Source of the DNA: Mycteria americana
Lineage: Eukaryota > Chordata > Aves > Ciconiiformes > Ciconiidae
Direction: 5' to 3'
NCBI RefSeq assembly: GCF_035582795.1
Contig: NC_134367.1
Span: 109,230,062 to 109,294,061 of the forward strand
Length of the DNA: 64,000 nucleotides
In this document: one piece after another, positions 36,905-50,487 of the stretch
How positions within the stretch are numbered: position 1 is the stretch's first letter
How the letters are laid out: the number at the start of each line of letters is the position of its first letter
The notes under the pieces: generated by a model
What the model was told of the DNA's origin: nothing
The model's input: the letters and a program-made list of their open reading frames with translations, nothing else
Databases searched by the model: none
Program-made: the position numbers and the translations under genes

Positions 36905-39900
36905 AGAGAAATAATTAACCCTCATGATACTTCTCTGAGGAACGAACAGAATACCTAGCAAGATTTATGGGGTATCACACTGATCCTGCTCCTCAGGAGA
37001 AAAGCGTCCACAGGCTGAAGTTAGCATTGCCACCGAGGAGCGAGGAGGTTCCTGTGTCAATGCAGGAGACACCTTCACCGCACCTGTAAGTGGCCTGCAT
37101 TACCTTAATTGCGTTAGGTACCTTACATGTCTAAACAGCAAACCACTTGTTTACTGCTCTGGCCCCGGATTAGATCATGGTTTCATTACCAAAAAAAACT
37201 ATCAGTGTCAACGGATTCTCAGCTTCTGTGAAACTGGTCAGGCTGGAGTCAGGCAGGGCAAGACTATCTTACTCGAAATTACCAGCATTTGATTTGCAAA
37301 CAGCCTTCAAACACTTCTGATCATATTCTCAATCTATAAGACTAGATTTATGATTCAACCTACAACTCCAGAAACTGAAATAGAACTGCTGGAAAATTTT
37401 CCCCACATATGGAGAAGAGCGTTGCCCCACAGAAGAGAAATAAGCATCCAGATTTACACAAATTTGCCTGTTTTTGCTGTTTTCAACTCTAAGAGACAAG
37501 AGTTTTCCTTCCCTCCAAAAAGTAATCAGCCACTTCAGCGGCAGACATTCACAAGCAAAGCTAATTAACTTTCTAGGTCCAGAAGGATCCCCTCCCAAAA
37601 GCTGATAATATGTCTCAGTGGGGTAGGAGAAGGATAGCACGGTCCTAGCTGGCTGGGAGGGATCTCTGGAGAAGTACATATCATACAGATTTCTGTCTGC
37701 AAAAAACAGTAGTCTGCTAAGATCTGGAAGCCTCAAAATCCTTTCACTTCTGCTGGGAATTTAGTTCAAAGCAGCTGCACGTAAATTTTGCATACCAAAT
37801 GCTACCCTGGCAAATTTTTCTCATGATTCTTGTTTTTAAATCAACAAGAGTAAACTATATAGAAGAGGAGCTAGCTTTAGGGCAGCCAGATTTACCCTAA
37901 CTGTTTTAAAATAAAAGTGAAAACAACCCTAAGGAAAAAAAAAAGAAAGGATTTGAAATATGTATGAGCAGACGCACTGCCCTGCCTCATCTCTTTGTGC
38001 TGCATAAGGGGGACACAGATTGGCTGAATCCTGATAAATAGAGATCTGGTACAGAGATTCCTCAGAAAACATGCAGCTACCGTTCCCAGTTCCTCTCCCT
38101 CCCAGGCAGGAGTGGGTAAGAGGCAGGGAGACAAGGAAGGAGGGTCAGCATCAGGCTGGGAACTGCCTGAAGGCCCCTCCTCTTTCTCCAGGCTCGAAAA
38201 CGATGAGAGCAGTGAATATTTCCTCCTTCGTTCACAGCCCTTGCATATATGTTTCTGGTATCTGTGCGACCTCTGAACTTCCGCCTCGTCTGAAACAAGG
38301 GGGAATTTTGTCATTTATTCCTGAAGTACCGAGATCACTTCAACCTTTGACTTACTTCATACGCATAAAAAAAAATAATGAGATCAGTAAAAGTTGCTAA
38401 TGGAGAGAGAAAAACACCTCAGCAAGAATGCAATTGTTAGGACACTTCAAATCTTGTTAGCAGTTATCCCTTCAACATAAAGGCACAGCCCTGGCATGTA
38501 ATTTATACAGATACTCTCCCTGCCCCCACTCCTACACACTACCTAGATCTCCTTTCATATTTTTAATGTACTCCAAATCTCAAGAAAACGCTAAACTTGC
38601 AGATTTGAGGTTAAAATTTCTCTGCAGACTCAAACCAACCAAAGGGCCAGGTAAATACTTGCAACCTTCGTGACAAGGTTCATAACAGCAGCACCATGTT
38701 GGAAGTAAGGAAGCCCTTCCCAGCACAGATCCCAGCTCCTGCATATGCTTTACGTGGGCCCGCGAGCCCGATAGCTACACAAGCTCTGTATCAGACATCT
38801 TTTCTAGAAAGCTGCCATACTCTAGACATCAAAGGAACATGTGTGCTTGCAATTGTTTCAGGAATCGGCAATGCAAATGCCGCGAATCGACTCTGATACT
38901 AATTTGACCATAATTTGGACCTCTACCTGCACCAACTCTTGACCAAGGACAAACGCTCAAACAGGAGAGCTTGAGGAGCCTGCAGAGGCTTTAGTCTGCT
39001 GTGCATTCTCGGCAACAGCTGCTCTGCACAAAGTTTTTCTACTGTTGTAACTACGGGAAGGGTTATATGGGAAAACAGCTGCACCGCTGTGGCTTCCCAA
39101 GTTCTGCCGGCCAGCTGAGCTGCCCAACACGCCTGTGTGTGTGCGCAGCACGGGGCAGCGGCTGCCGTCCTCTTCTGCCTGCAGCTTTGGGGATGGGAGA
39201 AGTTGCTGATTCAGATCCACTCCCCCTGCTCAGCCCGTCCTACTTCTTCTTGTGGAAATCACCACCTCTTCAGATCTGCCTGCAGAGTGGCTCGTGTGGA
39301 CACCTCCTAACCTACTTTGGTCAACCTGAGCCAGACTTAGCTTGAATGGATTAAGTGGGAGGTTTTTGCTAACGCAGTTTGATTGAAGTGTGTTAAGGGG
39401 CACTCACACAAGCATCTCTGGAAACACATCATGAGAGGGCATTAATTCCTGGGAAAAGGCAATGACAAGTGGCTGGGACTACCAGCCTCTTTTACTGGCA
39501 ATGCTAAATCAAGAGTGCACTCGAATGAGGCCGCACAACTTTAGGGACAGGCATGAATTTACTTTGAAAAGAGCAAAAGTTACTGTTTCCCACCAGCTGC
39601 ATGTTGCTGCTCTCACAACAGCACAGGGGGAAGGGGAAGCATCTTACTCTTTCACTTCAGCGAGAAGTCGGCAGGGTTGACCTGCCAGGAAGGTTCAAGC
39701 TTTAGCATTACAGCAGACTGGGAACCGCTCATGTCTTCCTTTCTGCAGGCTGAACTGAGAAGGAGGTAATTTCCATCTGATCTGGGCTGAGACATGTAGT
39801 TCAGAATTAGAAGTCAATTTAGTTAAAAGTACCGAAAGCCCTTCCGCCCCAGAGGCAGTTACGCTGCTCCGGAGGACTTGGGAAAGTATCGCTATAAGCA

Positions 39901-42900
39901 TCTAATCTCACTTGCCTGTTCTGGTGGTTTGTGCTCTTCAATTACGTCAGCCCGGCAGCATGAACAGCACAGGTAAACCAGCCTTAAGTCACGCCTATCA
40001 AATAAAAAGCTTTTCTATTTAAAGATTAATGTAAGAAATCAATGTGCTTCCAGTGTGTGCCAGCAGATGATCTAACCCCATCTTAAGCATGCTCAGAAAC
40101 TTCACGTAATGGTGATACAAAATCTATGAGCAGTTAATGCTAAGAGTGTCTGTCTGCTTCCAGAGTGCTTCAAATGCCGGTTCATGAGCTGGCTACCAGA
40201 TGTGTTCTTCTTTTCCCTGAAGGCCATCACGAGGACTGCAATTTCATTCTCAAATCTCAACAGTCAATGTTGTGACAGCATAGAGTCTGCTCTCTAACAT
40301 ATGTCTCTTGCATGACAGCACATTAATTTGAATATGTTATTACGCTGAAGGGACTAAACTGACCGCTTAACAGGAAGGGATGCATCTTTCTAGCTATCAA
40401 AAGAGAACAGCTTAACAAGAACGCTGCCAGAACAGCATCCAAAAACGAAAGGGCAGTTTCTATTAAGGCCAGGCTGGCAACACGGCCATACATAGGGACA
40501 GCTCTCTTCCTAGTGTAACGGCTATTGACATGCACATATATAAACTCCCTAACATACAGTCAGATTAGATTAACCATATTAAATTCCAGGGTTTTTTCCT
40601 AATGGTTAAAGCAAACTAGAAACAATGCTGCCTTGGGGAAGGTTATGGCTAAAATGTATGGCAAGTGTGGATCACGGCGTGCCCACGGCTGCGGGCTCCC
40701 CTACGGCCCCGACCAGCAACATGTTTGGAGTGTGTTTCCTTTCACAGGAACAAGGGCACTGGGGAAAAGGAGGGAGGAGAGTCACAGGAACCCAGGTCTC
40801 ATCCTGACTTGAAGTTGTGACTTGGCTGGGACAGGCACTGGAACAGGGCCCCAGATCCTGCTGTCCACATACAGCCTTAATTGTCATCAACTATATTTCA
40901 ACAATCAAGTCACACCAATATTTAATTACCCTGTTAGGACAGTATGAGTCTGAATCACTCAAGAAGATGCTTGTACGCAAAAGAAATAGAAAATGAGCAT
41001 TGATGTAATTAACTGTGTATGGCTCAGCCTGGCAAAACCCATAGAAAGGAGCAGTATGTTTTCTGCTCCTTCAGGAGCCATGGAGTGAAAACCTGTGGCT
41101 CGGTTTGGCATGTTATAACCCATCCAGGAGCACAAACTGCTTCTGACTGCAGACTCGGTTCTTGTGGGTACTGAAATTCAGAAGCCAGTGAGATGTCAAA
41201 GACCTCAGATCTTGCTGTACTTAAGATCTATCTGCATCCTTATGCACATAAATGCCCTTTCAGAAAAAAAAAAAAACCCCACATAAGTAAAGTTTGCATC
41301 AGTACAAATCCCAAGCTGTTTTAGACCATACACACACAAGAATGGAATGTGTAATCACCGTGCCCGTGCCTTCTCCTTAACTTCACTGAGGGCTGGGTTG
41401 AAGCTATTTTGAAAGAAGTGACTATATCTCCTTTTTTAAGCATTAAGCATTCCTGGCAGCAATAATTGCCTTGTAACTAACTCCTCATTAGCACTGTTTT
41501 AGACCTGTATAACTGTGCTGACTTTATGTTGCTCCTGGTCCAAGAACAGGATTATCATCTCAGCACCAAAGTCTGCTCTTAATTAAACTGTTACAGATTA
41601 AAAAAAAAAATCCACTGAAATAAATGGAAAGACTCTGGACTTACAGCAGCATAACTGAGATCAGCATTTGTCCTATTGTTTCCCATCAAATCCATAATTT
41701 AGCATGATAATGCACAGTATTCTATACAAAGCTTCTTTTAGCTGGAAAGACCAGCTTGTTTTACCCACCAGTAGTATGTCACGGTGACAGATAATTATTT
41801 TAATTAATTTAATACTCTTATCTGAATTCCTTATCCGGGAAAGAAAAATACATTTGCAAATAAGAATATGGCACCTGCTTTAGATTGAATAAAAGCATTA
41901 ATGTGAAGAACAGGAAACCAAATATCTAACCTTGAGTGATGCTGAGCAGCTGTAACTTCCATGAACTTTGTAGGAGTTGCAAGAACTCAAGATCACTGTG
42001 GATGATATTTTAAGATATAATGCAAGGTCTTTTTCTACTGTTTTCTTTCAGTTTGTCATTTATGCAAAGGAAGACACTAGATAAAAAAATAAAGAAACTA
42101 CCATGTGGAATCCAGATGCCTGAACATAACTATACGAAGCAGAACTTGCAGTGGCAATGCATGTAGAAGCTTGATCAAAGAGAGATCATTAATCATGTAC
42201 ATACAGGTTGGGTGAGGGGGAAAGGCCTGAGGAAAAACCGCATGAAAAATCCTCATCACACAAGTACTTACATTATTGCTTCATAGCTTTTTATGGCCTT
42301 AAATCCAAGCTAAAAAAGACATTATCTAAGGTGGTCTAGGGAATATAGCAAGGGTATACAAGGATAGACTGAGGAAAGGGTAAATGAGGTTTTATAGCAT
42401 TCCAGATTTCACTTACAAGTGATGGAATGGTAGTTAAGACCGCCAGAATGATTTCTTGCGTGGAAGAAAGCAGGAGCTCAAGAAAAGAAAGCAAGATAAG
42501 TGTGTATGTTTCAGCAGAATTCTTACTAACTACTAAATTATTATTGGCTGGATACCAAACACTCCACACAGTGATAAACAACTGTTCATTTTATTTCGCT
42601 AAACAAAAAGCCCATTGAAAGATTTCTACTATTACTGCATTCACTGGAACTCACTTGAAAAATACAGTTTTGGACATACATCAAGTACAACTTACAGCTG
42701 AATAACTTGCAGTGGTCTAAGTTACTTTTCAAACACGTCAAGAAAATGTTCTGTTCTCCAAGCAAGAGAACAACAGAGCGAAGCAGCACACTAACTATAG
42801 GTATCAGACACTCCCTGAGGCTCAGAAATAGCCTCTCTTTTTAATTGCCGAGATTTCAGCAACCGGCCTTGCTTTCAGGGGAGCTGGGGGGGTGGTTTCA

Positions 42901-45030
42901 CATACACCCCCCTCTTTTTGGTGGCAAGCCAGCAAAAACAGTAGGAATTCCCATATCCTGTCTCTCCACCAAAAAAGGTACATTTTCAACAGCTGTGTCA
43001 GCGCAACAGTACATAAGGCCACACAGTAAACTGGAAAAATGAACTGATCTCGGTTAAAAAAATGTGTTACTAAAAACAGTGCTGCTTTTAATCCAAGCAT
43101 TGGTTTGAACCCCGGCGCAGAGTTACAAACAGCTGTGGCAGCACAACCATGGGGCCATAGGTGGTGGTGGTGGCAGGGAAGAGGAAATCCTTAAGAACTG
43201 CAGCCAGGAACAGGCTATGCGGTATTGTGTATCAGGCTGTATATAACTGTCATAGTGACACATCGCATTTTCTTCAGATGTAAGGACAATTATGAAACCC
43301 TCTCTCCGTTCCTTGCCCTGGCTACTGCAGTTTGTTACCTTCAAAGTTATGCATATATAATAGATTTAGAAGCTATATACTAAACTGGGTCACAGAAATC
43401 ATCTGGTTAAGGAAAAAAAAATACCAAAATGGGTTTGTTTTCTAATCTTGCTCCACTGCATTAGCTTAACTGAAGAAACTGTGTATTACAGCACTATTGA
43501 CTGGCCATTGGCAAGCTCTTAACTCCTGTGTCAAATAAAACATAAAGGATCCCGAATATTTGAGTCAAAATGAAAATCCTCTGAAAAGCCACCCTAAGGT
43601 GCTTCTGAATGGACAGCCCAAAATTGGGACTTCTCCTTCAGAAAGAAAATATCCATGTCCCACTTGAAAACCTGGATCCAAATTTGGCGAGCAATGGTTC
43701 TGTGAACTGTTATGCGTGTTACAGGGTTTGCACTCCCCACACCTTTCATTTTTATGTATTTACATTCCCTATGTGTCTGTAAAACGCTACCAAAAGCAAT
43801 ATCTACTCCGCTGTTACAAATGGCTACCCAAAACCTAAGAGAGTGCAGAAGCACTCCCTCCAGGTTAGGTTCTGTGTTTGGGATAATTGCTTTAGCCTCT
43901 GTCAGTACCTCTATCACCTTTATTCAGAGCTGTTGATTATCAGCCTCTCTGAAAGACAACTCTTGGGTTTCTGAAGCTGGGTTCTCAGACACAGCAGCTT
44001 CTAAACTCTGTGAGCAGTTCTGGAAAGAAAAAAAAAGTCTTAAGTCTTTCCACTATTCATAGCCTCCACTCATTGGTGCAAAGCCTTTTAAGAGAATTGT
44101 TTAGACCACGTAACACCCACAAGTCGCAATTTATTAAAGTTTGGCAGTGTAATCACTGCAGACTTTTTCAGAGTTGATCCCCACAGTAACAATTATTTTC
44201 TGCTTTACTGACTCAGGGAAATTCATTCTAGTTTTTCTCCCCTTGCCTCCCATCCACCCTTTTATTTCTATGCCATGTTTCTTCATTCTCCCTTGTGCCT
44301 ATTGTGCCTTTTGTGGTCAAAAAAACTACAGCTAGTATTTCCCCATGTTGCTAGTGGAGACTGGAACGGCCTGCATAATTTGTCCTCTTACATGCAGATC
44401 TGCCCTAAACTTTCCAGTTTGTTTGGCCACAGTGTTGAGGTTTACTCAGTTCAGTAAAACAAACTTAAAGTTGTGACTCATTATCAGGAGCTTCTGGGTT
44501 TTCAGCGCGTCCCCATGAAATAGAGAAGAGGCGCCCGTGATTTTTACATGTTTATTGTAATCGCAGCAGTCACACAAGCTGTGTAACATAGTCAGAGCTT
44601 AGGACTGTGGCTGGCTGCAATCTTTGTGCAATTAAGGAACAAAAATCACAGGTCACTAAAAGAAATGAGATTTTAAAATGTAATAGGAGAAATCGTGGAT
44701 TTTTTTTTCCCCTCCCTCATTTCTCTTTTGGAATGAATTCCAGTCGGTTTTATGTAAATGCTTTACACGCACACACAGAGATATATTTGAAACGCAGGGT
44801 TCCCCAAGATCTTTATAATTTCATAACTTTCGGTCTCTTCCTGAAACCCCAGTGCTTTACTCCCAGTGCCAAGCTGAGCCTCAGCACCCCTCCGCAACGA
44901 CTGCGGCTGCCCCGGCAGCCCCGAGAAGCCCGCGAGCTGCTCCTAAATACCCTTTTTGTTCAACGTGGAGCCACCCTCCACCTTAACAAAGGGACTTCCA
45001 GCCTGGGAAAACCTGGACGAGACTCATTAG
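36905..45030. other. Intergenic, no gene recognised
   Basis: AT-leaning DNA with short A runs (about 41264-41276, 41600-41609) and a GGTGGTGGTGG run at about 43161-43172. Frames such as 37892-38314 (minus) and 39001-39345 (plus) have no recognisable product and no splice context. No RNA gene was recognised. Confidence 0.5.
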
Positions 45031-45610
45031 TAAAAGCAAGCCGAGCTAACCGCACACTCGAGGCCCTCTCGCCCGCCTGGCGGGCCTCGCCTTCGGCCCT
45101 GCCCTCACCTCCCGCCAGGCCCTCCTGGCCAGGCCAGGCCGGGCCGGGCCTCTCGCCCCCACGCTGGCCCACCCGCGCCCCCAAACCCCCCGTGGGCCTC
45201 AAACCGGGAGGGGAGGCTGGCGAGGAGACGGCCCGCACCTGGCCTGGCAGAGCCCCGCAGGTTCCGCCCCCGCGGAGCGCCCAGCCCCAGGCGGGCGGGC
45301 TGCCCCCTCCGCCGGCCGCGGGGCTCGAACCCGCGACGCCCGCCCGGCCGGCTGCCAGCCCGCGCCGCTCCGATGCGGCGGCGCAGCCACCAATGGGAGC
45401 CTTCACCTCCGCTGTGGGCGGGGAGGTGCCCGCCGGCATCCCGCCGCGCCTGGCGGGGTCGCTGTGGCAACCGCGCCGCCCTCCGGGCTGCCCTCTCTGC
45501 GCCGCCGGCGCGGCCCAGAATCTCCGAGTCATCCGCTTCGCGATTGGGCGGCGATTTCCCTCCGGCCAATGGGAGGTGCCGGCTTGCCGTGACGCAGCGC
45601 CCGCCTTCGG

Positions 45611-45620
45611 CGCCATCTTG
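45611..45620 (-). promoter_or_regulatory. SRP9: YY1-type site at the SRP9 start region
   Basis: CGCCATCTTG on plus reads CAAGATGGCG on minus, a close match to the YY1 consensus AAGATGGCGGC. It lies 45 bases before the ATG, the position where YY1 sites often set the start of short-5'UTR housekeeping genes. Confidence 0.6.
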
Positions 45621-45664
45621 CCGCCGGCGGGGGGAGCGGAGCACCGCGCCGGGCCGGCCCCGCC

Positions 45665-45736
45665 ATGCCGCACTACCAGGCCTGGGAGGAGTTCACGCGC
45701 GCCGCCGAGAAGCTCTACCTCGCCGACCCTATGAAG
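45665..45736 (+). CDS. SRP9: SRP9 exon 1: signal recognition particle 9 kDa protein
   Basis: SRP9 forms a heterodimer with SRP14 on the Alu domain of 7SL RNA. This slows translation elongation while the signal recognition particle targets ribosomes to the endoplasmic reticulum. Exon 1 codes for the first 24 residues, [20 protein letters not shown] then DPMK, the N-terminal helix of the alpha-beta-beta-beta-alpha fold. The ATG has GCCGCC-like GC-rich context (CCCCGCC before it) and is the only start that gives the family N-terminus. The exon ends in phase 0 at AAG with donor GTGGGG. Joined with the exons at 48354 and 50488, the protein is 86 residues, the same length as human SRP9. All three exons are intact with proper splice sites, and the sequence agrees closely with human SRP9 as I remember it. 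It is a functional single-copy gene, not a retrocopy. Confidence 0.97.
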
Positions 45737-48353
45737 GTGGGGTGGGGGCCCGGGCCGGGAGGCCTCGCGGGCGGGCGGGGCGGACGGGCCTCCGCCGCCC
45801 GCGGTAGGCCCCGGGGAGGTGCGGCTCTGGGGTGAGGTGGTGGGCGCCGGCGCTCTCGCTCCGTGTTCTCTAGCCGCCCGAGGGGGCAGATGGGGCCCTG
45901 AGCCTCGCCGGGCTGCGGAGCCGCTGCGGCGTCTCGCAGGGGCTGCAGCTGGGCCGCACCCGCCGGGAGCAGCGCTCCCGAAGGCGGCCCTGGCTGTGCG
46001 CGGCGGGGGCGCCCGGCGCTGACCGGTTGGAGGGGTTTCCCGAGGTGTAGTGCAGATGGCCTGCACGGGGGGGACGAGAAGCAGCAGCGAGGAAGGGGGT
46101 TGCTCGGTGGTGTCGCACCTGACCTTCCTTTTCCACGAAGCGGGAGGAAGTTCTCGTTTAACAGCCCAAAAACGTACGCGGGGGACGGCGTTCAGGCGCT
46201 GTTGTCAGCGACATGTGTGACCCTCGAGAACCCAACTTCAGAGACCTTGTGCTTATTTGCAGTGTACCTGTGTGTTAGAAACCGGGATTAAAAGAGTTCT
46301 GTTCAACGAAGAGCGTGTTGAGAGTTGGTTTATTTTATGACTTTACAACATATAAGACCATATCATTTGAATTTGTGTTCCTAAAATGTTGAAAGAAAGC
46401 ATTCATTAGTTCTTATATTGCTTTGTTGCCTGCAGTGTCACTTCAGGCTGGAAGGTGTTAGCTTGCAAAGGAATATTTTTTTAGGAATTAACTTCTTGGG
46501 TTATGACTGCTTTTTATTTCTGGTAACTTTTTTGGGAGTATAGTTTGTGCAAACGTTAAAAGCAACTTCAGTCTTCAGAATTAGCAGTGCGTTTTAGCTA
46601 AGTAGCAGCACAAAAGGTAATGTGGAACTCCTGTGCCTGAGAACTTCTGTAAGAAAGGCCTAGTTTTCTTCGCCAAAAACAGAGGACACAGAGAAACCTT
46701 CAGAAGTAGTGTTTCATGTCTGTCTTTAGCATAGCTGACTACTTCATATGCAATTGTCACCTATCTACTGGTAATAAAATAAATTGTTCTGGTTTACTTT
46801 CTTACGCTCTGTAATATTAAATGAAAGCATTTGGGAGGGATGTCACTGCAGCCAGGAGTTGCTCTTCCTTTTTCTTCAGGGACGTCCAAAGGCAATCTCT
46901 TCCCATCCATGGCAATGAACCTCTCTACTTATGAAGGAGTTTACATAGGCCCCAGGGTCACAACACGAGTACCATCCTTTTAATTTGCTGGAGAATTAGC
47001 CTGAGAAGCTTTTGTATGTAATTGGGCTTGTCAGGAAACTGAAGGAATAACAAGAATCGTGGGAGATGTTCTTTGTGGGTTGGTGAGGCTAGGTAGTAAG
47101 TGGTCTTGCCTTTTGCGGGAGTGAGTTATCTTTCGAGTCCATGGCTGCTGCTTGTGGGAGCCCCTCTTTTGCTTTTGGGCCTGCTCAGTCGGGAGATGTA
47201 CTGTTACACAGCTCTTGTGGTGGGAAGATGACAGTTTGTTAAACATGAAGGGTAAATCTGACGAGATCCATCTTGGAGCAGGAATTTCAAAATATATTTT
47301 GTAGTCAAGGAGGTTGTTGACCATTAGCACAGCTCACTCTGTACAACAAAGATCTGTTTATAGTGTGAGTTCAGAATGTTCTGAAGAGGACGCCTTGTTT
47401 TGTTTCTAGTTCCTGATGCTAGCTGAGACTAGAAACAATAGATATGAAGTCTCTGTGGCCAGTTCTGCATTCAGGAGGAAGCATTTAATGCTCAGTCAGT
47501 TGCTGAGGATGTTGATTTTTATCACCGTGGTTTTGAGAACTTTGGTGATTTGAGAGTCCAGAAGGACTGCGGACAGGTTAAAACTCAGGGCAGGTGACTA
47601 CAGTAGTAACTGTTTTAGTGAGAAGTTGAATGCTTGCTTTCAGACTTCAAATTTAGCCTTATTGAGTCTTGAAAGCAATTTAATTTGCAAGAACTCTCTT
47701 CAGTCTTCTGATTTTAGTTACTCTAAAAGTGTTATTCTTGCACCATCCCTTTCCACCTGCAAAACATCAGAACACTTCAAATCTGTACGTAGGCTTCAGT
47801 GCAGCTATTGAATTAACTGTAGTGACTGGAAATACAACTTTTTGAGATAATAGTTCAGGTACCGTAGAAGAAAAAGCAGTAATGTTGAGATTACTGCACT
47901 CAGTTAATAGCTTTCAGGTCTTCATGTAGAACTTTCTAAGTGTTTCAAGTCTATAAACACACGTTTCCATTTAGTATTTGTGAAGTGTGATATACGATGA
48001 GGGAGTGTCTTGTATTGACGTGACTCTCGTAGTTTATCTTACCTGTCACTGAGGTCCCTGTGACTGTTATTGCTGTATTTATAGTGGGTTTGAATATGCC
48101 CAATGTTGAGCTTCCTGATGCTATTACAATAGCAGCTTAATGTTAGGCAGGGAAATGTGATGGTTCAACTTCCAAACCATCCTGGCTGTAGGATTAGTGG
48201 CCAGCAGAGCTGAGGAGCATCACAGAGGTGGTGAAAATGTGAAGCAGTACATAATTCTAATAAGAGGCAGTCTGAATTTCAGCTGATTTCCTTCAGATAT
48301 GTTTGAGAATTGTTACTTGTAGGTGCTAATTCATAAAATGTTTGTCATTTCAG
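45737..48353 (+). other. SRP9: SRP9 intron 1
   Basis: This GT-AG intron of about 2.6 kb has donor GTGGGG and acceptor TTTGTCATTTCAG. Its first 450 bases continue the CpG island, and the rest is AT-leaning. No nested gene, snoRNA or clear mobile element was recognised. The minus-strand frame at 47031-47330 has no recognisable product. Confidence 0.9.
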
Positions 48354-48422
48354 GTGCGGGTTGTTCTCAAATACCGACATTGTGATGGGAACCTCTGTAT
48401 CAAAGTAACGGATGATGTAGCT
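48354..48422 (+). CDS. SRP9: SRP9 exon 2
   Basis: It codes for 23 residues, [20 protein letters not shown] then DVA, the central beta-strands that form the RNA-binding sheet with SRP14. The basic run K-Y-R-H within it is part of the conserved 7SL RNA contact region. The exon is phase 0 on both sides. Its acceptor is a T-rich run ending CAG and its donor is a consensus GTAAGT. The position corresponds to the same exon junctions as in mammals, as far as I recall. Confidence 0.96.
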
Positions 48423-50487
48423 GTAAGTACAGAATATATTCCCCTTCCAGGGCTTATTGTACCTCTCACTGACTTGCATTTTGCTGTCAGTCAGTTCGTG
48501 AACTTTTAGCCATTGCCTTGAGAGTGCCTGATGGTTTTCTAAAAACTTGTTGTGCCCAAGTGTCTAAAACTGTCTGTGACTGACATTAACCTGTGGTTCA
48601 ACTCTGCACAGTCCTTGAAGATTTCTGATGCTTCAGTGTTCTTTATGGGTGTCAACATAATTAGTTTGGGGTTCTGTGAAAACAAGCACTACAAAAATCT
48701 TGGACTCTCTGTCTATCTGAAAATGCTTCATGGAACTACACTGGCAGCTTCTGCTAAGTATTTCAGGAGCATCTCCACACAGATGTGTTTACTGATGTGA
48801 GTGTGGTCCTTTTAATTTGCTCAGAGTGGTGACAGCTTCCAAGCATAGGTTAAGCTCCTTATTTGTGATTATGAGATGGCGGAGTGCTGTCAGACTGAAC
48901 GACAAGATTTGCTTGCAGTTCAGAGATCCCATCTTCTGAAATACTGTTATGGTGTCAGTTATGCATTCAGTAAAAACTGTGGTACATAGGCACAACATGG
49001 AATTCTGCAGTGTCCTTCCAAGGGTTGCTGCACAAGGAGGTGGAGCAGCTGTGCGTATGGGTTGCCCTTGTTCTGAATAGTCTGGGAGGATGCTTAGAAG
49101 CATGTGTGGGGCTAGGATGCGAGATGGTGGGCAGCAGGTAGAAATGCGTCGGCATGCATCGGTGTATCCACGCTGACATGCATGCCAGCGACAGGTTCTT
49201 GGTGCTAGTGATGTTATAGCCAAGTTCTTGTTGTTCTGCAGTACAGAGTAAGAAACAGTCTGCCCTTCTCTTATCTTCAGATTTGGAAAAAAACAGATTT
49301 CTTTCCAGGAAAAGTAGCCTGGCATTGGTATTTCCAATAGCTGGGAGAGATGTGACACTCCAGTAGTGACACCTTCTTGATAGGGTAATGGGGCTTAGTG
49401 TGGGTGAGATGTTGAGTGTGGGGCATTGATAACAGGGGGAGCAAAAGGCAATTAAATTTAAATCATCCACAGGGGAAGGTTGGAGTCAGGTGATTCATGA
49501 ACTTGGACTGTTTTCAGTGTCAGGCCTTCTTACCTGCTTCCAGTCATGGGAAGCTGGTACACCGGGGGGGGGAGCAGGGGATTGGGTTGGTTTTGTGGGT
49601 TTGGTTTGTTCTTTTTCTAAAGGTGGGAAGGGAAGTTTTCCTTGCTGCTAACTGTAGAACTAGTGCAGCTGAAGGAAAAAATAAACTTTTTTCTACTGTT
49701 TGTCTCTGAATTAAAATAGGAATTTAATGCTGGCAAAAGTTGCCATGTTGACAGCACTGAAGAGTGGAGCATTCTGGGTTTTTTCATTGTTAAATCAGCC
49801 TGGGCAGTCATACTCATGCTGTACCGGTGTAAGGAATTACTTAGTCTGCAAAAAAACCCTAAGCAGTCTTTCTGTGATAATTCACTGGCATATTACTCTT
49901 GTTCCTTTTGCATTTACAGGCTTGTGACATGAAGGAGTTCCTTTTGATCTTAATCAGATGTTATGTTCCTTATTTAGGACTGTCTTAGAAACAGACTTTG
50001 CTTGGGGAAGGGGATCCTCTTCAGTGGGAAATACTGAACTGATTTTATGTCAGTGGCAGTGTAACATTAAGGACTGTGAAAGGCAAAATAAACTTGCCTT
50101 CAGAATATAAAGAATAGGAAAGTAATTTGAGGTTTAAAATCTGCTTCTATTTTTAGACAACACAAACAAGGGTGTCTTTAAAGACAGCTTTAAAACCCAT
50201 GTTTTAGCACCATTTTTGAGAGAGAAGAAACTAGGATGAATTGTGAGCTTCCCTATTTTCAAAATGGAAGGCATGAGCCTTTCGGAGAAATGTAAATGTA
50301 AACACAGATGTGTGTATTTTAAAACAGGGTGGGTATGTGTTGGTGCTGCCTCATGGTAACAACATGCCACAAATGAACATTTAAGTACTTACCTTGTTTT
50401 CTCTCTTCCAAGCACAAACTTGTTGCAACTGTAAACAGGATAAAAACAGTTCAGCGAAATCTGATATTAAGCAACTTTCTCTTACAG
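48423..50487 (+). other. SRP9: SRP9 intron 2
   Basis: This GT-AG intron of about 2.1 kb has donor GTAAGT and acceptor CAACTTTCTCTTACAG. It has a G run at about 49564-49571. Overlapping minus-strand frames at 48789-49470 have no recognisable product, and I found no RNA gene. Confidence 0.9.

Larger units (their letters stand above)
45040..46200. promoter_or_regulatory. SRP9: CpG island promoter of SRP9
   Basis: A GC- and CpG-dense block surrounds SRP9 exon 1. Upstream of the start codon it has CCAAT boxes at 45390-45394 and 45566-45570, an inverted one (ATTGG) at 45543-45547, a CRE-like TGACGCAG at 45590-45597, and a YY1-type CGCCATCTTG at 45611-45620. A YY1 site this close to the start codon (about 45 bases) is common at the start site of housekeeping genes, so transcription probably begins near 45610-45640, giving a very short 5'UTR. 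No TATA box is seen. The long open frames here on both strands are shadows of GC-rich DNA. Confidence 0.8.

Noticed and set aside
45318-45334. tRNA T-arm-like sequence on the minus strand (GCGGG-TTCGAGC-CCCGC) in the SRP9 island
   Set aside because: The T-arm and B-box match is perfect, but I found no A box, no 7-bp acceptor stem and no anticodon arm at the right spacing. GC-rich DNA easily makes such a hairpin.
44607-46066. Open frames of 375 (plus) and 368 (minus) residues around SRP9 exon 1
   Set aside because: They are shadows of the SRP9 island. The true coding exon is 45665-45736 in another frame.
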